Position numbers and translations under genes: made by a program
Source of the DNA: Bacillus sp. REN16
Lineage (GTDB): Bacteria > Bacillota > Bacilli > Bacillales > Bacillaceae_L
Assembly: GCF_020731355.1 (NCBI RefSeq)
Contig: NZ_JAJFZK010000001.1
Coordinates: 343,487 to 407,486, forward strand
DNA: 64,000 nt
Reading direction: 5' to 3'
The notes under the pieces: generated by a model
Told to the model about the DNA's origin: nothing
Seen by the model: the letters and a program-made list of their open reading frames with translations, nothing else
Databases searched by the model: none
Shown: one piece after another, positions 18,379-26,646 of the stretch
How the letters are laid out: each line of letters starts with the position of its first letter
How positions within the stretch are numbered: position 1 is the stretch's first letter

Positions 18379-18993
18379 ATGAAAAGACTACCATTTGAAC
18401 CACCAACAGATCACTATGATAAACGAATTGAAGAAATCGATGAACAAATATGTAAATTAATGCAACAACGGAAAGTGCTTTCTAATAATTATCCTGGTTT
18501 TCCAACAAAAAAATTAATTTCTAGCTGGGCAGAAAAATATAATTTTTATGATGACTTTTTAAATAGTGTTTTTGCCCATTTCCTAAATGAAGAAATTTTT
18601 AGACCTGTTGTGGAGCCACAAGGATTCCTTAGGAATATCCCAATTTTAAAATCATTTGAATTAGATGATGTGTTTTATTCGGTAACTTTCGTACGTCAAT
18701 ATGAAAATGCCAGCATCGTTCATTTTAATATTGATAGGGAGGATACTGATGATGATATGCCGAGAAGGCTTCATGAACCTAATCTCTTTAATCTTTCGAT
18801 AGAAGGCACAGTGATTGATTATGATTGTCGCAACGAGGGTGGTGGGGGCTCCAGGGGGCATGAATCTTTTACATTCATAGTATCACCAGCCTTACCCGAC
18901 GATCCTTCTGAACTTAAGTTGGTTTTTAAACAATATAAATTACCATTTGAAAAACCGACAGGGTTGGAAGTTGTTATAACAATGGGCAACTAG
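18379..18993 (+). CDS. Hypothetical protein with chorismate-mutase-like N-terminal helix
   Basis: 204 residues; CAAGGAGG lies nine bases before the ATG. The N-terminal DKRIEEIDEQICKLMQQRK resembles helix one of AroQ chorismate mutases (arginine, isoleucine-aspartate, leucine-arginine pattern), but the rest is beta-rich with a Gly-rich turn (NEGGGGSRGHESF) and does not fit that enzyme. Cytosolic, no signal. I do not recognise the family. Confidence 0.6.
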   Translation: MKRLPFEPPTDHYDKRIEEIDEQICKLMQQRKVLSNNYPGFPTKKLISSWAEKYNFYDDFLNSVFAHFLNEEIFRPVVEPQGFLRNIPILKSFELDDVFYSVTFVRQYENASIVHFNIDREDTDDDMPRRLHEPNLFNLSIEGTVIDYDCRNEGGGGSRGHESFTFIVSPALPDDPSELKLVFKQYKLPFEKPTGLEVVITMGN

Positions 18994-19134
18994 ATTGTTC
19001 AATTTTCCACTCGTGGTTTTATGTAATATAAGATATTTTGCTGTGATTAGTTGCAAAGCCTTTTTCGTATTCATATGGAAAATGATGAGTTTAGGGCTGT
19101 TTTAGCGCTCTGGATGCTTTTTTTTGATGTGCCA

Positions 19135-19347
19135 CTATTTTTTACAAAGGCTAAAAGCAGTAGCTAATCCAGCTCCTAACTGGTTCGTTTGTATATTACC
19201 ATATAGATTCGCAATTTCTATGCCTGTTAGAGGGCGGCCATTCCCAAGTCCCTCTAAAACAAAATATTGTTTTTGAATATATTCAATTTCTTTCGGATAA
19301 GGAATATAAGGGGGACGGACTGCCATTCCTTTTTCTAATAGCAAGTG
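19135..19347 (-). pseudogene. Inverted middle segment of a DUF3231 gene
   Basis: Read on the minus strand this gives LLLEKGMAVRPPYIPYPKE, IEYIQKQYFVLEGLGN and RPLTGIEIANLYGNIQTNQLG, which are the centre of DUF3231 proteins (paired four-helix bundles found in spore formers, sometimes annotated as coat-like). It ends in a stop at 19135. The natural continuation (the KVRDY-LRGKE helix onwards) is not downstream but lies on the opposite strand from about 19345, so a segment of about 210 bp has been inverted. Confidence 0.75.
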
Positions 19348-19730
19348 CTTGGTTCGAAAAAGGTTCGTGACTATATTTTGAGGGGAAAAGAAATTGCAAA
19401 TAAGCATATATAAAAGTTTTTGGTGATTATTTAACGAATAATTCTTTGCCAGTGCCGATGACAATTGATCAAGGGGTAACCGATTCAACCGAAGCTCCAT
19501 TTTCTGATAGACTGATGCTTTTTCACTTTAGCTTGATGGAATATGCAGGCATAGGGAATTATGGGGTATCTATATCGGAGAGCCAAAGAAGCGATTTGAT
19601 TGTTGATTATTCGCGGCTACTAACAGAAGTTATGAAATTCTCAGAAGATGTACGAAACATCATGATAAAAAATGAATGGTTAGAAAAACCACCAACGGCT
19701 GCAAACCGAAAGGAATTAGCCAAGGATTGA
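19340..19730 (+). pseudogene. C-terminal part of the same DUF3231 gene, frameshifted
   Basis: On the plus strand QVLGSKKVRDYILRGKEIAN is followed by a +1 shift in a run of T/A bases near 19405. It then continues as KVFGDYLTNNSLPVPMTIDQ, GVTDSTEAPFSDRLMLFH, AGIGNYGVSISESQRSDL and IMIKNEWLEKPPTAANRKEL, which is the conserved DUF3231 C-terminus. The N-terminal quarter is absent. Together with the inverted segment at 19135-19347 this is one gene broken by inversion, deletion and a frameshift. Confidence 0.8.
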
Positions 19731-20014
19731 AAAATGAGTAACAGCAATTCAAAGGGGCAGTTAGAGACTGCTTCTTTTCCGTTGTAATCGACCTTTGGGT
19801 GACAGAATTGTTAACGATTGAACCATTGAATAAACTGGAAATGAATCCGAAGTTTTTACTCACATTTATAATTCCCAATGAATTTAATCTAATACGATAT
19901 AGGAATTGATAGGGAAATCCTTTAAGGATACTCTTCTTCTTTGCATAGTTATAGGTGTTTAAGGATAAGTTAATTGTAATATAACCTATTTAGAATTCCG
20001 AAGGAGATAGGAGA

Positions 20015-21247
20015 ATGCGTAAAAAAGAAAAATGGGGCGTGCTCTCCCTTGCATCCATCCCATTAGTCATGACCTTGGGCAATTCTATGCTGATTCCAGT
20101 CTTACCAATGATGGAAAAGGAACTCGAAATTTCATCATTTCAATCCAGCTTGATTATTACGATTTATTCTGTTGTTGCCATTATTTTAATCCCGATTGCT
20201 GGCTTCCTTTCTGATCGAATTGGTAGGAAAAAAGTGATTATTCCAAGTTTGATCATTGCGGCAATTGGAGGATTAATAGCAGGTCTTGCCTCATGGCTTT
20301 TTGAAAGTCCTTATATCCTAATTTTAATAGGGAGACTTTTACAAGGAGTCGGAGCTGCGGGTGCTTCTCCGATTGTTTTACCATTAGTAGGGGATATGTG
20401 TAAAAGTGAGAAAGATGTGAATACAGGACTTGGATTAATCGAAACATCTAATACATTTGGAAAGGTTCTCAGCCCTATTTTAGGTGCCATTTTAGCAGCT
20501 ACGATTTGGTATATGCCTTTTTTTGCTTTTCCGATTTTTTGTTTGATTTCAATCCTATTGATTCAATTTATGGTGCATACGCCAAAGGATAACGAGGTTG
20601 ACACCTCTGAATTTAAATATTTTCTAAAAAAAATAAAGCGAACATTAAAAGAAGAAGGTCGTTGGCTGATCTGTATATTTATCGTCGGTGCAATCTGTAT
20701 GTATATTCTGTTTGGAATGCTTTTTTTCCTTTCATCGATCTTAGAAGATAAATACGGAATCGACGGGGTTATTAAGGGACTCATCTTGGCTATTCCACTT
20801 GGAGCTCTTTGCCTCGCCTCATTTATCACGGGAAAGAAACTTGGCGATGATAAAAATGCGATAAAATGGATTGTCTTCTTTGGATTTTTACTTGACACTG
20901 CAGCTGTCTTTGCGATTTGTTATACGGAAAACTTATATGTTTTCCTCGTTGGTCTTGTTTTCTGTGGCATTGGAATTGGGATTGCACTTCCAAGCCTAGA
21001 CGCATTGATCACGCATGGTACTGAAAAAGATGAAAGAGGTACAATTACTTCAATCTATAGTAGTGCACGGTTTATTGGTGTTGCTGTTGGGCCACCTGTT
21101 TTTGCCATTTTAATGAAGCTTTCACATGATGTTTTGTTTTTTTCAGTCGCAGGTATTTCAGCCTTTGCAGCCATTCTTGTCTTGTTTTTTATTAAACCGC
21201 CTAAGCGGATTCGGACAGATTCTTTATTCCAAAAAATGAGTAAATAG
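20015..21247 (+). CDS. MFS drug-efflux transporter
   Basis: 410 residues, twelve predicted helices. MFS motif A appears as GFLSDRIGRKK between helices two and three, and the DHA1 motif C region as GLGLIETSNTFGKVLSPILGA. NSMLIPVLPMMEKEL at the N-terminus is typical of the Bmr/YmfD-like DHA1 group. Likely a proton-driven exporter of hydrophobic compounds; the substrate is not deducible. GAAGGAGATAGG precedes the ATG. Monocistronic, ending in a strong hairpin. Confidence 0.85.
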   Translation: MRKKEKWGVLSLASIPLVMTLGNSMLIPVLPMMEKELEISSFQSSLIITIYSVVAIILIPIAGFLSDRIGRKKVIIPSLIIAAIGGLIAGLASWLFESPYILILIGRLLQGVGAAGASPIVLPLVGDMCKSEKDVNTGLGLIETSNTFGKVLSPILGAILAATIWYMPFFAFPIFCLISILLIQFMVHTPKDNEVDTSEFKYFLKKIKRTLKEEGRWLICIFIVGAICMYILFGMLFFLSSILEDKYGIDGVIKGLILAIPLGALCLASFITGKKLGDDKNAIKWIVFFGFLLDTAAVFAICYTENLYVFLVGLVFCGIGIGIALPSLDALITHGTEKDERGTITSIYSSARFIGVAVGPPVFAILMKLSHDVLFFSVAGISAFAAILVLFFIKPPKRIRTDSLFQKMSK

Positions 21248-21255
21248 GCTAAATC

Positions 21256-21290
21256 TTAAACCACGGAACTTATTCCGTGGTTTTTTTGTC
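21256..21290 (+). terminator. Terminator of the MFS gene
   Basis: ACCACGGAA, loop CTTA, TTCCGTGGTTTTTTT: perfect stem with T-run. Confidence 0.85.
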
Positions 21291-21402
21291 AATAAAACCA
21301 CTTATGCATTTACCCATTTACTCGCCCTTTCTAAGCTGGACAACTTCCTCTAAGACAACTCGTGAATAAATTGAATAATAACAGAAGGGGGGAGACAACT
21401 AA

Positions 21403-22230
21403 ATGATTAAAAAGGCTATTATTCCTGCCGCAGGGTTTGGTACACGGGGATTGCCAATGACGAAAGTACTTCCTAAAGAAATGCTCCCTATCGGAGGGCG
21501 CCCAGCGATTGACTATATTGTTGAAGAAGCTGTGAATGCGGGTATAGAGCAAATCCTCATGATTGTCTCACGTACAAAAAACTTAATTGTTGATTATTAT
21601 GATCGATCCTTAGAATTAGAAGCATTTTTAGAACAGCAAAATAAAGAACATCTTCTCGACGCATTGAAACTTCCAAAGGTGAAAATTTATTATACGAGGC
21701 AGCTTTATCCGAAGGGATTAGGGGATGCTGTATCCTTAGCAAAGGAATTTGTTGGTAATGATCCGTTTGCCATTTTACTTCCGGATGAAATCTATCTTTC
21801 TAACAAAGAAAATCCATTAGAAGAGTTAATAGACTTTTATAAAAATTATGAAAAAAATGTTATTGCCTTGCAAAAGGTTGCTGATAAGCACCTAAATAGT
21901 TATGGGATTGTTAAGGTAGAGAAAAGAGAAAAAGGGCGCCTATATAAAATTTATGATATTGTTGAAAAACCGCAAAATAATCCACCATCTAACCTAGCTG
22001 TAACAGGAAGATATATTTTAAAGCCTAACATTTTTTCATGCTTAGAAAAAATCAAACCAGGTGTTGGTTCGGAAGTTCAGTTAACAGACGCTATAAAGCT
22101 CATGCTCCAATCAGAGCCCGCCTATGGCCTTGAGATTGCAAGTGAGCGTTTTGATATTGCAAAGGAAGCTGAATATATAAAGCTTGTACAAAAGATATAT
22201 ACATTAAAGCATGGGGAGCAGGGGGAGTAA
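21403..22230 (+). CDS. UTP-glucose-1-phosphate uridylyltransferase (GtaB/YtdA-like)
   Basis: 275 residues. Nucleotidyltransferase motifs: AIIPAAGFGTRGLPMTKVLP at the N-terminus with the catalytic lysine region KEMLPIGGRPAIDYIVEEA, FAILLPDE for metal and sugar-nucleotide binding, and IVEKPQNNPPSNLAVTGRY. It makes UDP-glucose from UTP and glucose-1-phosphate. It is somewhat shorter than housekeeping GtaB (about 292), and its pairing with a UDP-glucose dehydrogenase matches the B. subtilis ytdA-ytcA spore-coat cluster. I infer a sporulation-specific paralogue. Confidence 0.9.
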   Translation: MIKKAIIPAAGFGTRGLPMTKVLPKEMLPIGGRPAIDYIVEEAVNAGIEQILMIVSRTKNLIVDYYDRSLELEAFLEQQNKEHLLDALKLPKVKIYYTRQLYPKGLGDAVSLAKEFVGNDPFAILLPDEIYLSNKENPLEELIDFYKNYEKNVIALQKVADKHLNSYGIVKVEKREKGRLYKIYDIVEKPQNNPPSNLAVTGRYILKPNIFSCLEKIKPGVGSEVQLTDAIKLMLQSEPAYGLEIASERFDIAKEAEYIKLVQKIYTLKHGEQGE

Positions 22231-22231
22231 C

Positions 22232-23509
22232 GTGAATGTTTTGGTAATTGGAACAGGTTATGTTGGAACCACAACCGGCTTAGTATTATGTGAAAAAGGC
22301 CACATTGTAACAGGCTTAGATATTGATGATAAAAAAGTAGAGGCATTGTCGGCGGGAAGGCTTCATTTTTATGAGAAAGGGTTGCCCGAATTATTAAAGA
22401 AACATCTTACCGAAAAGAATATTTCATTTACAACAGATGTCAAAACGGCAATAGAGCAGAATGACCTTATTTTTATTTGTGTAGGAACACCTAAGAACGA
22501 GGATGGCAGTGCAAATCTTAATGCAGTATATTCAGTAGCAAAAATGATCGGGACCTATATGAACAAATATAAGGTCGTTATCAATAAAAGCACAGTTCCA
22601 GTTGGAACAGCAAGTAAAGTAACAACAGTCATTGAAGCTGAAAATGGAAAGGTCCCGTTTGATGTTGTATCAAATCCTGAATTTTTAAGAGAAGGGTCGG
22701 CCGTCTATGACGCCCTTCACCCCGATCGAGTGGTAATTGGAAGTTCTAGTAAAAAGGCCCTTGAAATGATGAGACAATTATATGCAGCGGAAAACTCTCC
22801 ATTTATCGAAACAACCCCAAGTGCAGCAGAACTCATTAAATATGCTTCGAATTCCTTTCTTGCATTGAAAATTTCTTTTATCAATCAGCTTGCAAGGCTT
22901 TGTGATAACATGCAGGTGGATATTGACGAAATATCTAAAGGAATCGGTCTCGATCACCGGATTGGACCACATTTCCTGAAAGCGGGAATTGGGTATGGTG
23001 GTTCATGCTTTCCTAAGGATGTCAGTGCGTTAATTACGATAGCAAAGGCAGAGGGTATGGATTTATCCATTCTAGAAGAAGTGAAAGCGATTAACCAATC
23101 ACAACCATTTTACTTTTTGGAAAAGGTTGAAAAAGTAATAGGCGGTTTGGATAATAAAAGTATTGCGGTTTTGGGATTAGCCTTTAAACCGGGGACCGAT
23201 GATACAAGGGAATCACCTAGCTTGGTTATACTTGATGAACTGACAAGTAAAGGCTGTTCCGTGAAGGTACATGATCCAATCGTGACACTCTCTAATCCCT
23301 ATGTGAAGCAGTGTAAGGACGTACTTGATGCAGTAGCCGGAGTGGATGCAGTATTACTAATTACAGATTGGGAAGAGTATTTAAAATTAGACTGGGAAAA
23401 GGTGAAAAGTACTGTCAAGCAACCATACGTTTTTGATGGAAGAAATGTTCTAAATAAACAAGAACTTGTCAAATTCGGATTTAATTATGAAGGTATTGGA
23501 AAGCCATAA
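22232..23509 (+). CDS. UDP-glucose 6-dehydrogenase (TuaD/YtcA-like)
   Basis: 425 residues from GTG 22232, two bases after the gtaB-like stop (AGGGGGAG upstream). NAD binding is VLVIGTGYVGTTTGLVLCEK; the catalytic cysteine is in GIGYGGSCFPKDVSALI; FKPGTDDTRESPS is the C-terminal UDP-sugar motif. It oxidises UDP-glucose twice to UDP-glucuronate. Coupled to the upstream pyrophosphorylase, so the pair converts glucose-1-phosphate to UDP-glucuronate for glycan synthesis. A second, different nucleotide-sugar dehydrogenase lies at 29931-31241. Confidence 0.93.
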   Translation: MNVLVIGTGYVGTTTGLVLCEKGHIVTGLDIDDKKVEALSAGRLHFYEKGLPELLKKHLTEKNISFTTDVKTAIEQNDLIFICVGTPKNEDGSANLNAVYSVAKMIGTYMNKYKVVINKSTVPVGTASKVTTVIEAENGKVPFDVVSNPEFLREGSAVYDALHPDRVVIGSSSKKALEMMRQLYAAENSPFIETTPSAAELIKYASNSFLALKISFINQLARLCDNMQVDIDEISKGIGLDHRIGPHFLKAGIGYGGSCFPKDVSALITIAKAEGMDLSILEEVKAINQSQPFYFLEKVEKVIGGLDNKSIAVLGLAFKPGTDDTRESPSLVILDELTSKGCSVKVHDPIVTLSNPYVKQCKDVLDAVAGVDAVLLITDWEEYLKLDWEKVKSTVKQPYVFDGRNVLNKQELVKFGFNYEGIGKP

Positions 23510-23514
23510 CCTAA

Positions 23515-23556
23515 AATGGTCATCATGCAATCAACATGATGACCATATTTTATTAA
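23515..23556 (+). terminator. Terminator of the gtaB-ugd pair
   Basis: ATGGTCATCATG, loop CAATCAA, CATGATGACCAT followed by ATTTTATT. A 12-bp perfect stem. Confidence 0.85.
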
Positions 23557-23612
23557 TATAGGTATTCTATAAGTTTTGAATCGCGGTTCTACCTGAAAAG
23601 GAGGAGATACAT

Positions 23613-23960
23613 TTGACAGTTTTTGAGTTTATTCTACTTGGCTTAGCCAGTTTTCGCCTGACAAGATTATTAGTGTTTGATAAAATTACAGAATTTATTC
23701 GGCGACCATTTCACGAGATGATTGAGGAAGAGCTACCAGATGGAACTGTTGAAGAATATATTCAGCTTAAAGGAACCGGGTTAAGAAGATGGATTGGTGA
23801 GCTCTTGAGTTGTTATTGGTGTACCGGAATTTGGGCAACGGGCTTTCTTTATCTTCTTTACGTATTTTATACCCCCCTTTCAGAACCGCTTATTGTTATT
23901 TTCGCAATCGCTGGTCTTGCTGCCATCATCGAAACCTGTGTTACGAGACTATTAAATTAG
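23613..23960 (+). CDS. yjcA: DUF1360 membrane protein (YjcA-like sporulation protein)
   Basis: 115 residues from TTG 23613 (AAAGGAGGAG upstream). It has the DUF1360 pattern: short N-terminal helix FEFILLGLASFRLTRLLVFD, then GELLSCYWCTGIWATGFLYLL with the CxxCxGxW motif, and a C-terminal hydrophobic helix. B. subtilis YjcA is made in the mother cell and lies just before spoVIF in the map. Here 20 kb of spore-surface genes separate yjcA from spoVIF. Confidence 0.85.
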   Translation: MTVFEFILLGLASFRLTRLLVFDKITEFIRRPFHEMIEEELPDGTVEEYIQLKGTGLRRWIGELLSCYWCTGIWATGFLYLLYVFYTPLSEPLIVIFAIAGLAAIIETCVTRLLN

Positions 23961-24007
23961 TCTTCTAGGTAAAATACACATTTTCCTAAAATTACACTCC
24001 TGTCCAT

Positions 24008-24035
24008 ACAGAAGATAGACATTTTCCATATAGTA
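24008..24035 (+). promoter_or_regulatory. Sigma-K-like promoter
   Basis: AC at 24008-24009, 17-bp spacer, CATATAGTA at 24027-24035, a full match to the CATANNNTA -10 element. It lies 30 bp before a small gene. Confidence 0.55.
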
Positions 24036-24064
24036 GGAATTAGGAACTGTAAAGAGGTGAGAAT

Positions 24065-24280
24065 ATGGGGAAAAGTGAATCATCTAAAAACAATAATAAC
24101 AGTTTAAATCAAGTACGCTCAAATACAGAGAATGTATTGAATTTGAATGCACCAGGTGGCGTATCCATTCAGGTATTGGGTATGGATATAAAAATGAGTG
24201 ACTTGAACATTACAATTGGCCCAAACGCTAGCATTAGCGATATTCAAAGTGTCTTAGATCAAATAAGCAGACGTGAATAA
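24065..24280 (+). CDS. Small hypothetical protein, probable spore protein
   Basis: 71 residues, GAGGTGAG before the ATG. An Asn/Ser-rich N-terminus (residues 4-25) is followed by an alternating hydrophobic stretch (VSIQVLGMDIKMSDLNITIG) and a short helix. No cysteine, no signal peptide, no family recognised. A sigma-K-type promoter lies immediately upstream and a terminator follows, so it is an independent late mother-cell unit; a coat or exosporium component is inference. Confidence 0.6.
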   Translation: MGKSESSKNNNNSLNQVRSNTENVLNLNAPGGVSIQVLGMDIKMSDLNITIGPNASISDIQSVLDQISRRE

Positions 24281-24311
24281 TTCTACTAAATTGCCCAAGA
24301 GGCATAACAAA

Positions 24312-24350
24312 AAAAACGAAAGTATCAATTCGATGCCTTCGTTTTTTTTG
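24312..24350 (+). terminator. Terminator of the 71-residue gene
   Basis: AAACGAA(A)GTATC pairs with GATGCCTTCGTTT (one bulge/mismatch), then TTTTTT. Confidence 0.7.
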
Positions 24351-24439
24351 AAGCAAAAAGTAAACGGAACTGAATTATTATACTGAGGCTTTTTAAAAAG
24401 TACCGTAAAAATTTGGGTTTTCTAATTAATATGTCCTAC

Positions 24440-24466
24440 ACGAGCTGAAATCCTAGGAATATGATA
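24440..24466 (+). promoter_or_regulatory. Sigma-K-like promoter, one mismatch
   Basis: AC at 24440, 16-bp spacer, AATATGATA at 24458-24466 (first base of the -10 differs). The same AATATGATA with AC-N16 occurs before the glycosyltransferase at 36929. Confidence 0.4.
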
Positions 24467-24548
24467 TATTGATAGTCTTTTTCAATAAAAATCTATATTA
24501 AGGATTCTTGATAAAATACAACGTAAAACGTTACGAGGTGAAATCGAA

Positions 24549-25499
24549 TTGAATCATATAGTCGACTGTATGGAAATAGAGAATTATGTAAATAGCATTA
24601 CTGTTCAAGCACACGAAAACGCGGAAGTTACAGTCCATAATAATACAGCACTTGAAATGATAGGAAAGGGTGTACATGGAGCTGTATTTCAAGTGAATGA
24701 GGGTGTCTGTGTTAAGGTATATGGGGAAGAAGATGTTTGTTCGCGAGAGCTATACGCACTAAACCTTGGCCAACACACAGATCTTTTCCCAAAGGTATTC
24801 TGTAGTGGAGCAAAATATATTGCCATGGAAATGGTTTATGGAATCGATCTACGGGAGTATTTACAATCCCAACCATTAACAAAAAACTTATCTGTAAAGT
24901 TAATTCATTTATTAACCACCTATAAGGAAATTGGACTTGAAAGAATTGATCATCATAAACGCCATATTTTTGTGCAAGAGGATGGAAATCTAAAGGTTCT
25001 TGATGTGGGTACAACGGTGTGGAGAAATCGGGTCTATCCATATCCCAGAAAACTACTAAATAGCTTAGGAAATCAATATCAAGAAATGTTTTTAGAACAT
25101 GTAAAAGAATTGGCCCCCACACTTTATGATGAGTGGCAGAAATATATCCAGATGGAAAAATACGCAACAGTATTACATGAGAAATACTTTTCTAAAGAAA
25201 ATTTTAAGCTTAAGAAACTCAAAAAAGAAGAAAAAATACTATTAACAGGCAAAAAAGAGTGGGATTCAAAAGTTGAAGATCTTGTAAGAAAGGTTCACAA
25301 AGAGCAATGGATTAAGGCTTTAACAGCACGAGGAGTAGACATTGAACATGTTAAGGCAAATGCAAAAGAGCTTGAACGGGAATATATTTATGGAAAGGAT
25401 AATAAGGACAAAAAGGGAAGTTCCTTATCCAATAAGGAAGATAAGAAGAAAACAAGGATTTACACATCATCTTCTAAAAAGAAAAAACAAAAGAAATAG
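24549..25499 (+). CDS. Atypical protein-kinase-fold protein, probable spore coat kinase (YrzF-like)
   Basis: 316 residues from TTG 24549 (GAGGTG upstream). The glycine-rich loop is MIGKGVHGAVFQV, the ATP lysine is probably in VCVKVYGEE, and the hinge is YIAMEMVYGIDLREYL. The catalytic loop reads HHKRHIFVQEDGNLKVLDVG, so the HRD aspartate is replaced but the metal aspartate (DVG for DFG) remains. The last 100 residues are a lysine-rich tail. B. subtilis has similar short kinase-like proteins (YrzF/YbdM). It heads an apparent operon with a GT4 enzyme and a HipA-like kinase and has a sigma-K-like promoter; phosphorylation of a coat protein or sugar is inference. Confidence 0.65.
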   Translation: MNHIVDCMEIENYVNSITVQAHENAEVTVHNNTALEMIGKGVHGAVFQVNEGVCVKVYGEEDVCSRELYALNLGQHTDLFPKVFCSGAKYIAMEMVYGIDLREYLQSQPLTKNLSVKLIHLLTTYKEIGLERIDHHKRHIFVQEDGNLKVLDVGTTVWRNRVYPYPRKLLNSLGNQYQEMFLEHVKELAPTLYDEWQKYIQMEKYATVLHEKYFSKENFKLKKLKKEEKILLTGKKEWDSKVEDLVRKVHKEQWIKALTARGVDIEHVKANAKELEREYIYGKDNKDKKGSSLSNKEDKKKTRIYTSSSKKKKQKK

Positions 25500-25542
25500 T
25501 GTAGTTATATAAATAAAAAAATGTACAGAAAGGAGGCTAAAC

Positions 25543-26646
25543 TTGAAGGTTTTAGTGATATGGCGTTTATTAACTGTTGGGGGCGTGAACGCAGGCTGGC
25601 GAAATCGAGCCGTTTATTTTAAAAAATATGGAATCGAAACGGATTTTATGTATGTGAAAGACCTTGGTGGGATGCACATCATGGACGATGTTGCGACCGT
25701 CTATCTAACAAATGATAAAAAAGAAATTGTGGATATTATTCAAAAAAACAAATATGACGTGATTATTATTTGTGACACGAAAAAGGGCTATAAATGGATT
25801 CGAAAAGCAAACTATAAGGGGCCTCTGATACTGGAGGCCCGTACTCCAGAAATTCTTAAGCTAACTCGTCATCTTCCTGATTTTGACGAGGTCACGCCAG
25901 ACCGAATGATCGTTCCCTCTCATCACCAAAAGCGTCTCGCATCCATTCTAATCGATTCAAATGCACCTTATGAGGTGATCTATAACGGAATTGATACAGA
26001 GTTTTTCAAACCACTTAATCCCGAAGAAACCCACTTAGAAAAGGAACCTATTATTCCAAAAGGGAAAAAGGTAGTTGCCTATATCGGCAGATTAGATGGT
26101 CGAAAAAACTGGAAACTCTTAATGGAGATTGCACATCGAATCAAAAGTGAACGGAATGATATTGAAATTTGGATTATTGGTGGAGCCAATAGTGCACAAA
26201 GAGATGAATTTGAGACTTATTGGAAAGATCACGGATTAACAGATATCATAAAATGGTATCCGGTGGTTGCTTATCAAGAAATGCCACATATGTACTCAAA
26301 GATTCGACAATCAGAAGGATGCACAATAGCCACGACAAAGGGAGAGTCGTTCGGAAATACCTTTATTGAATCAATGGCCTGTGGTGTACCGGTTGTCGCT
26401 CCAGGCATCTCATCCATTCCTGAAATTGTCGAGGATGGGAAGACAGGATTGTTGTATATTGAAGAAAATGCACAAGATGCAGCGAAAAAAATCTATCAAA
26501 TTATCGATGCACCTGAGTATTATCAAACATTATCCACTAATGCCCGCGAACGTGTAGAATTAAGCTTCTCCATCGAAAAATGTGCGAAAAGCTATGTAAG
26601 ATTACTTCGGGAATTGACTGGGGGTGATGAGCATCCAACCAACTAA
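25543..26646 (+). CDS. Glycosyltransferase family 4, spore-surface type
   Basis: 367 residues from TTG 25543 (AAGGAGG upstream). The C-terminal Rossmann half opens with VVAYIGRLDGRKNWKLLMEIA and carries the retaining GT4 signature ESFGNTFIESMACGVPVVAPG (the E-x7-E pair). The N-terminal acceptor domain begins VIWRLLTVGGVNAGWRNRA. Such enzymes transfer a sugar from UDP- or GDP-sugar to an acceptor in the cytosol. It lies between two kinase-fold genes, overlapping the next one by about 20 bases; CotSA-like coat association is inference from context. Confidence 0.85.
   Translation: MKVLVIWRLLTVGGVNAGWRNRAVYFKKYGIETDFMYVKDLGGMHIMDDVATVYLTNDKKEIVDIIQKNKYDVIIICDTKKGYKWIRKANYKGPLILEARTPEILKLTRHLPDFDEVTPDRMIVPSHHQKRLASILIDSNAPYEVIYNGIDTEFFKPLNPEETHLEKEPIIPKGKKVVAYIGRLDGRKNWKLLMEIAHRIKSERNDIEIWIIGGANSAQRDEFETYWKDHGLTDIIKWYPVVAYQEMPHMYSKIRQSEGCTIATTKGESFGNTFIESMACGVPVVAPGISSIPEIVEDGKTGLLYIEENAQDAAKKIYQIIDAPEYYQTLSTNARERVELSFSIEKCAKSYVRLLRELTGGDEHPTN

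Noticed and set aside
18379..18993. Chorismate mutase
   Set aside because: Only the first helix resembles AroQ; the remaining 170 residues are beta-rich and lack the other active-site residues, and no aromatic pathway gene is nearby.
23544..23552. CATATTTTA as a sigma-K promoter for yjcA
   Set aside because: It is the tail of the ugd terminator hairpin and lacks AC 16-17 bp upstream.
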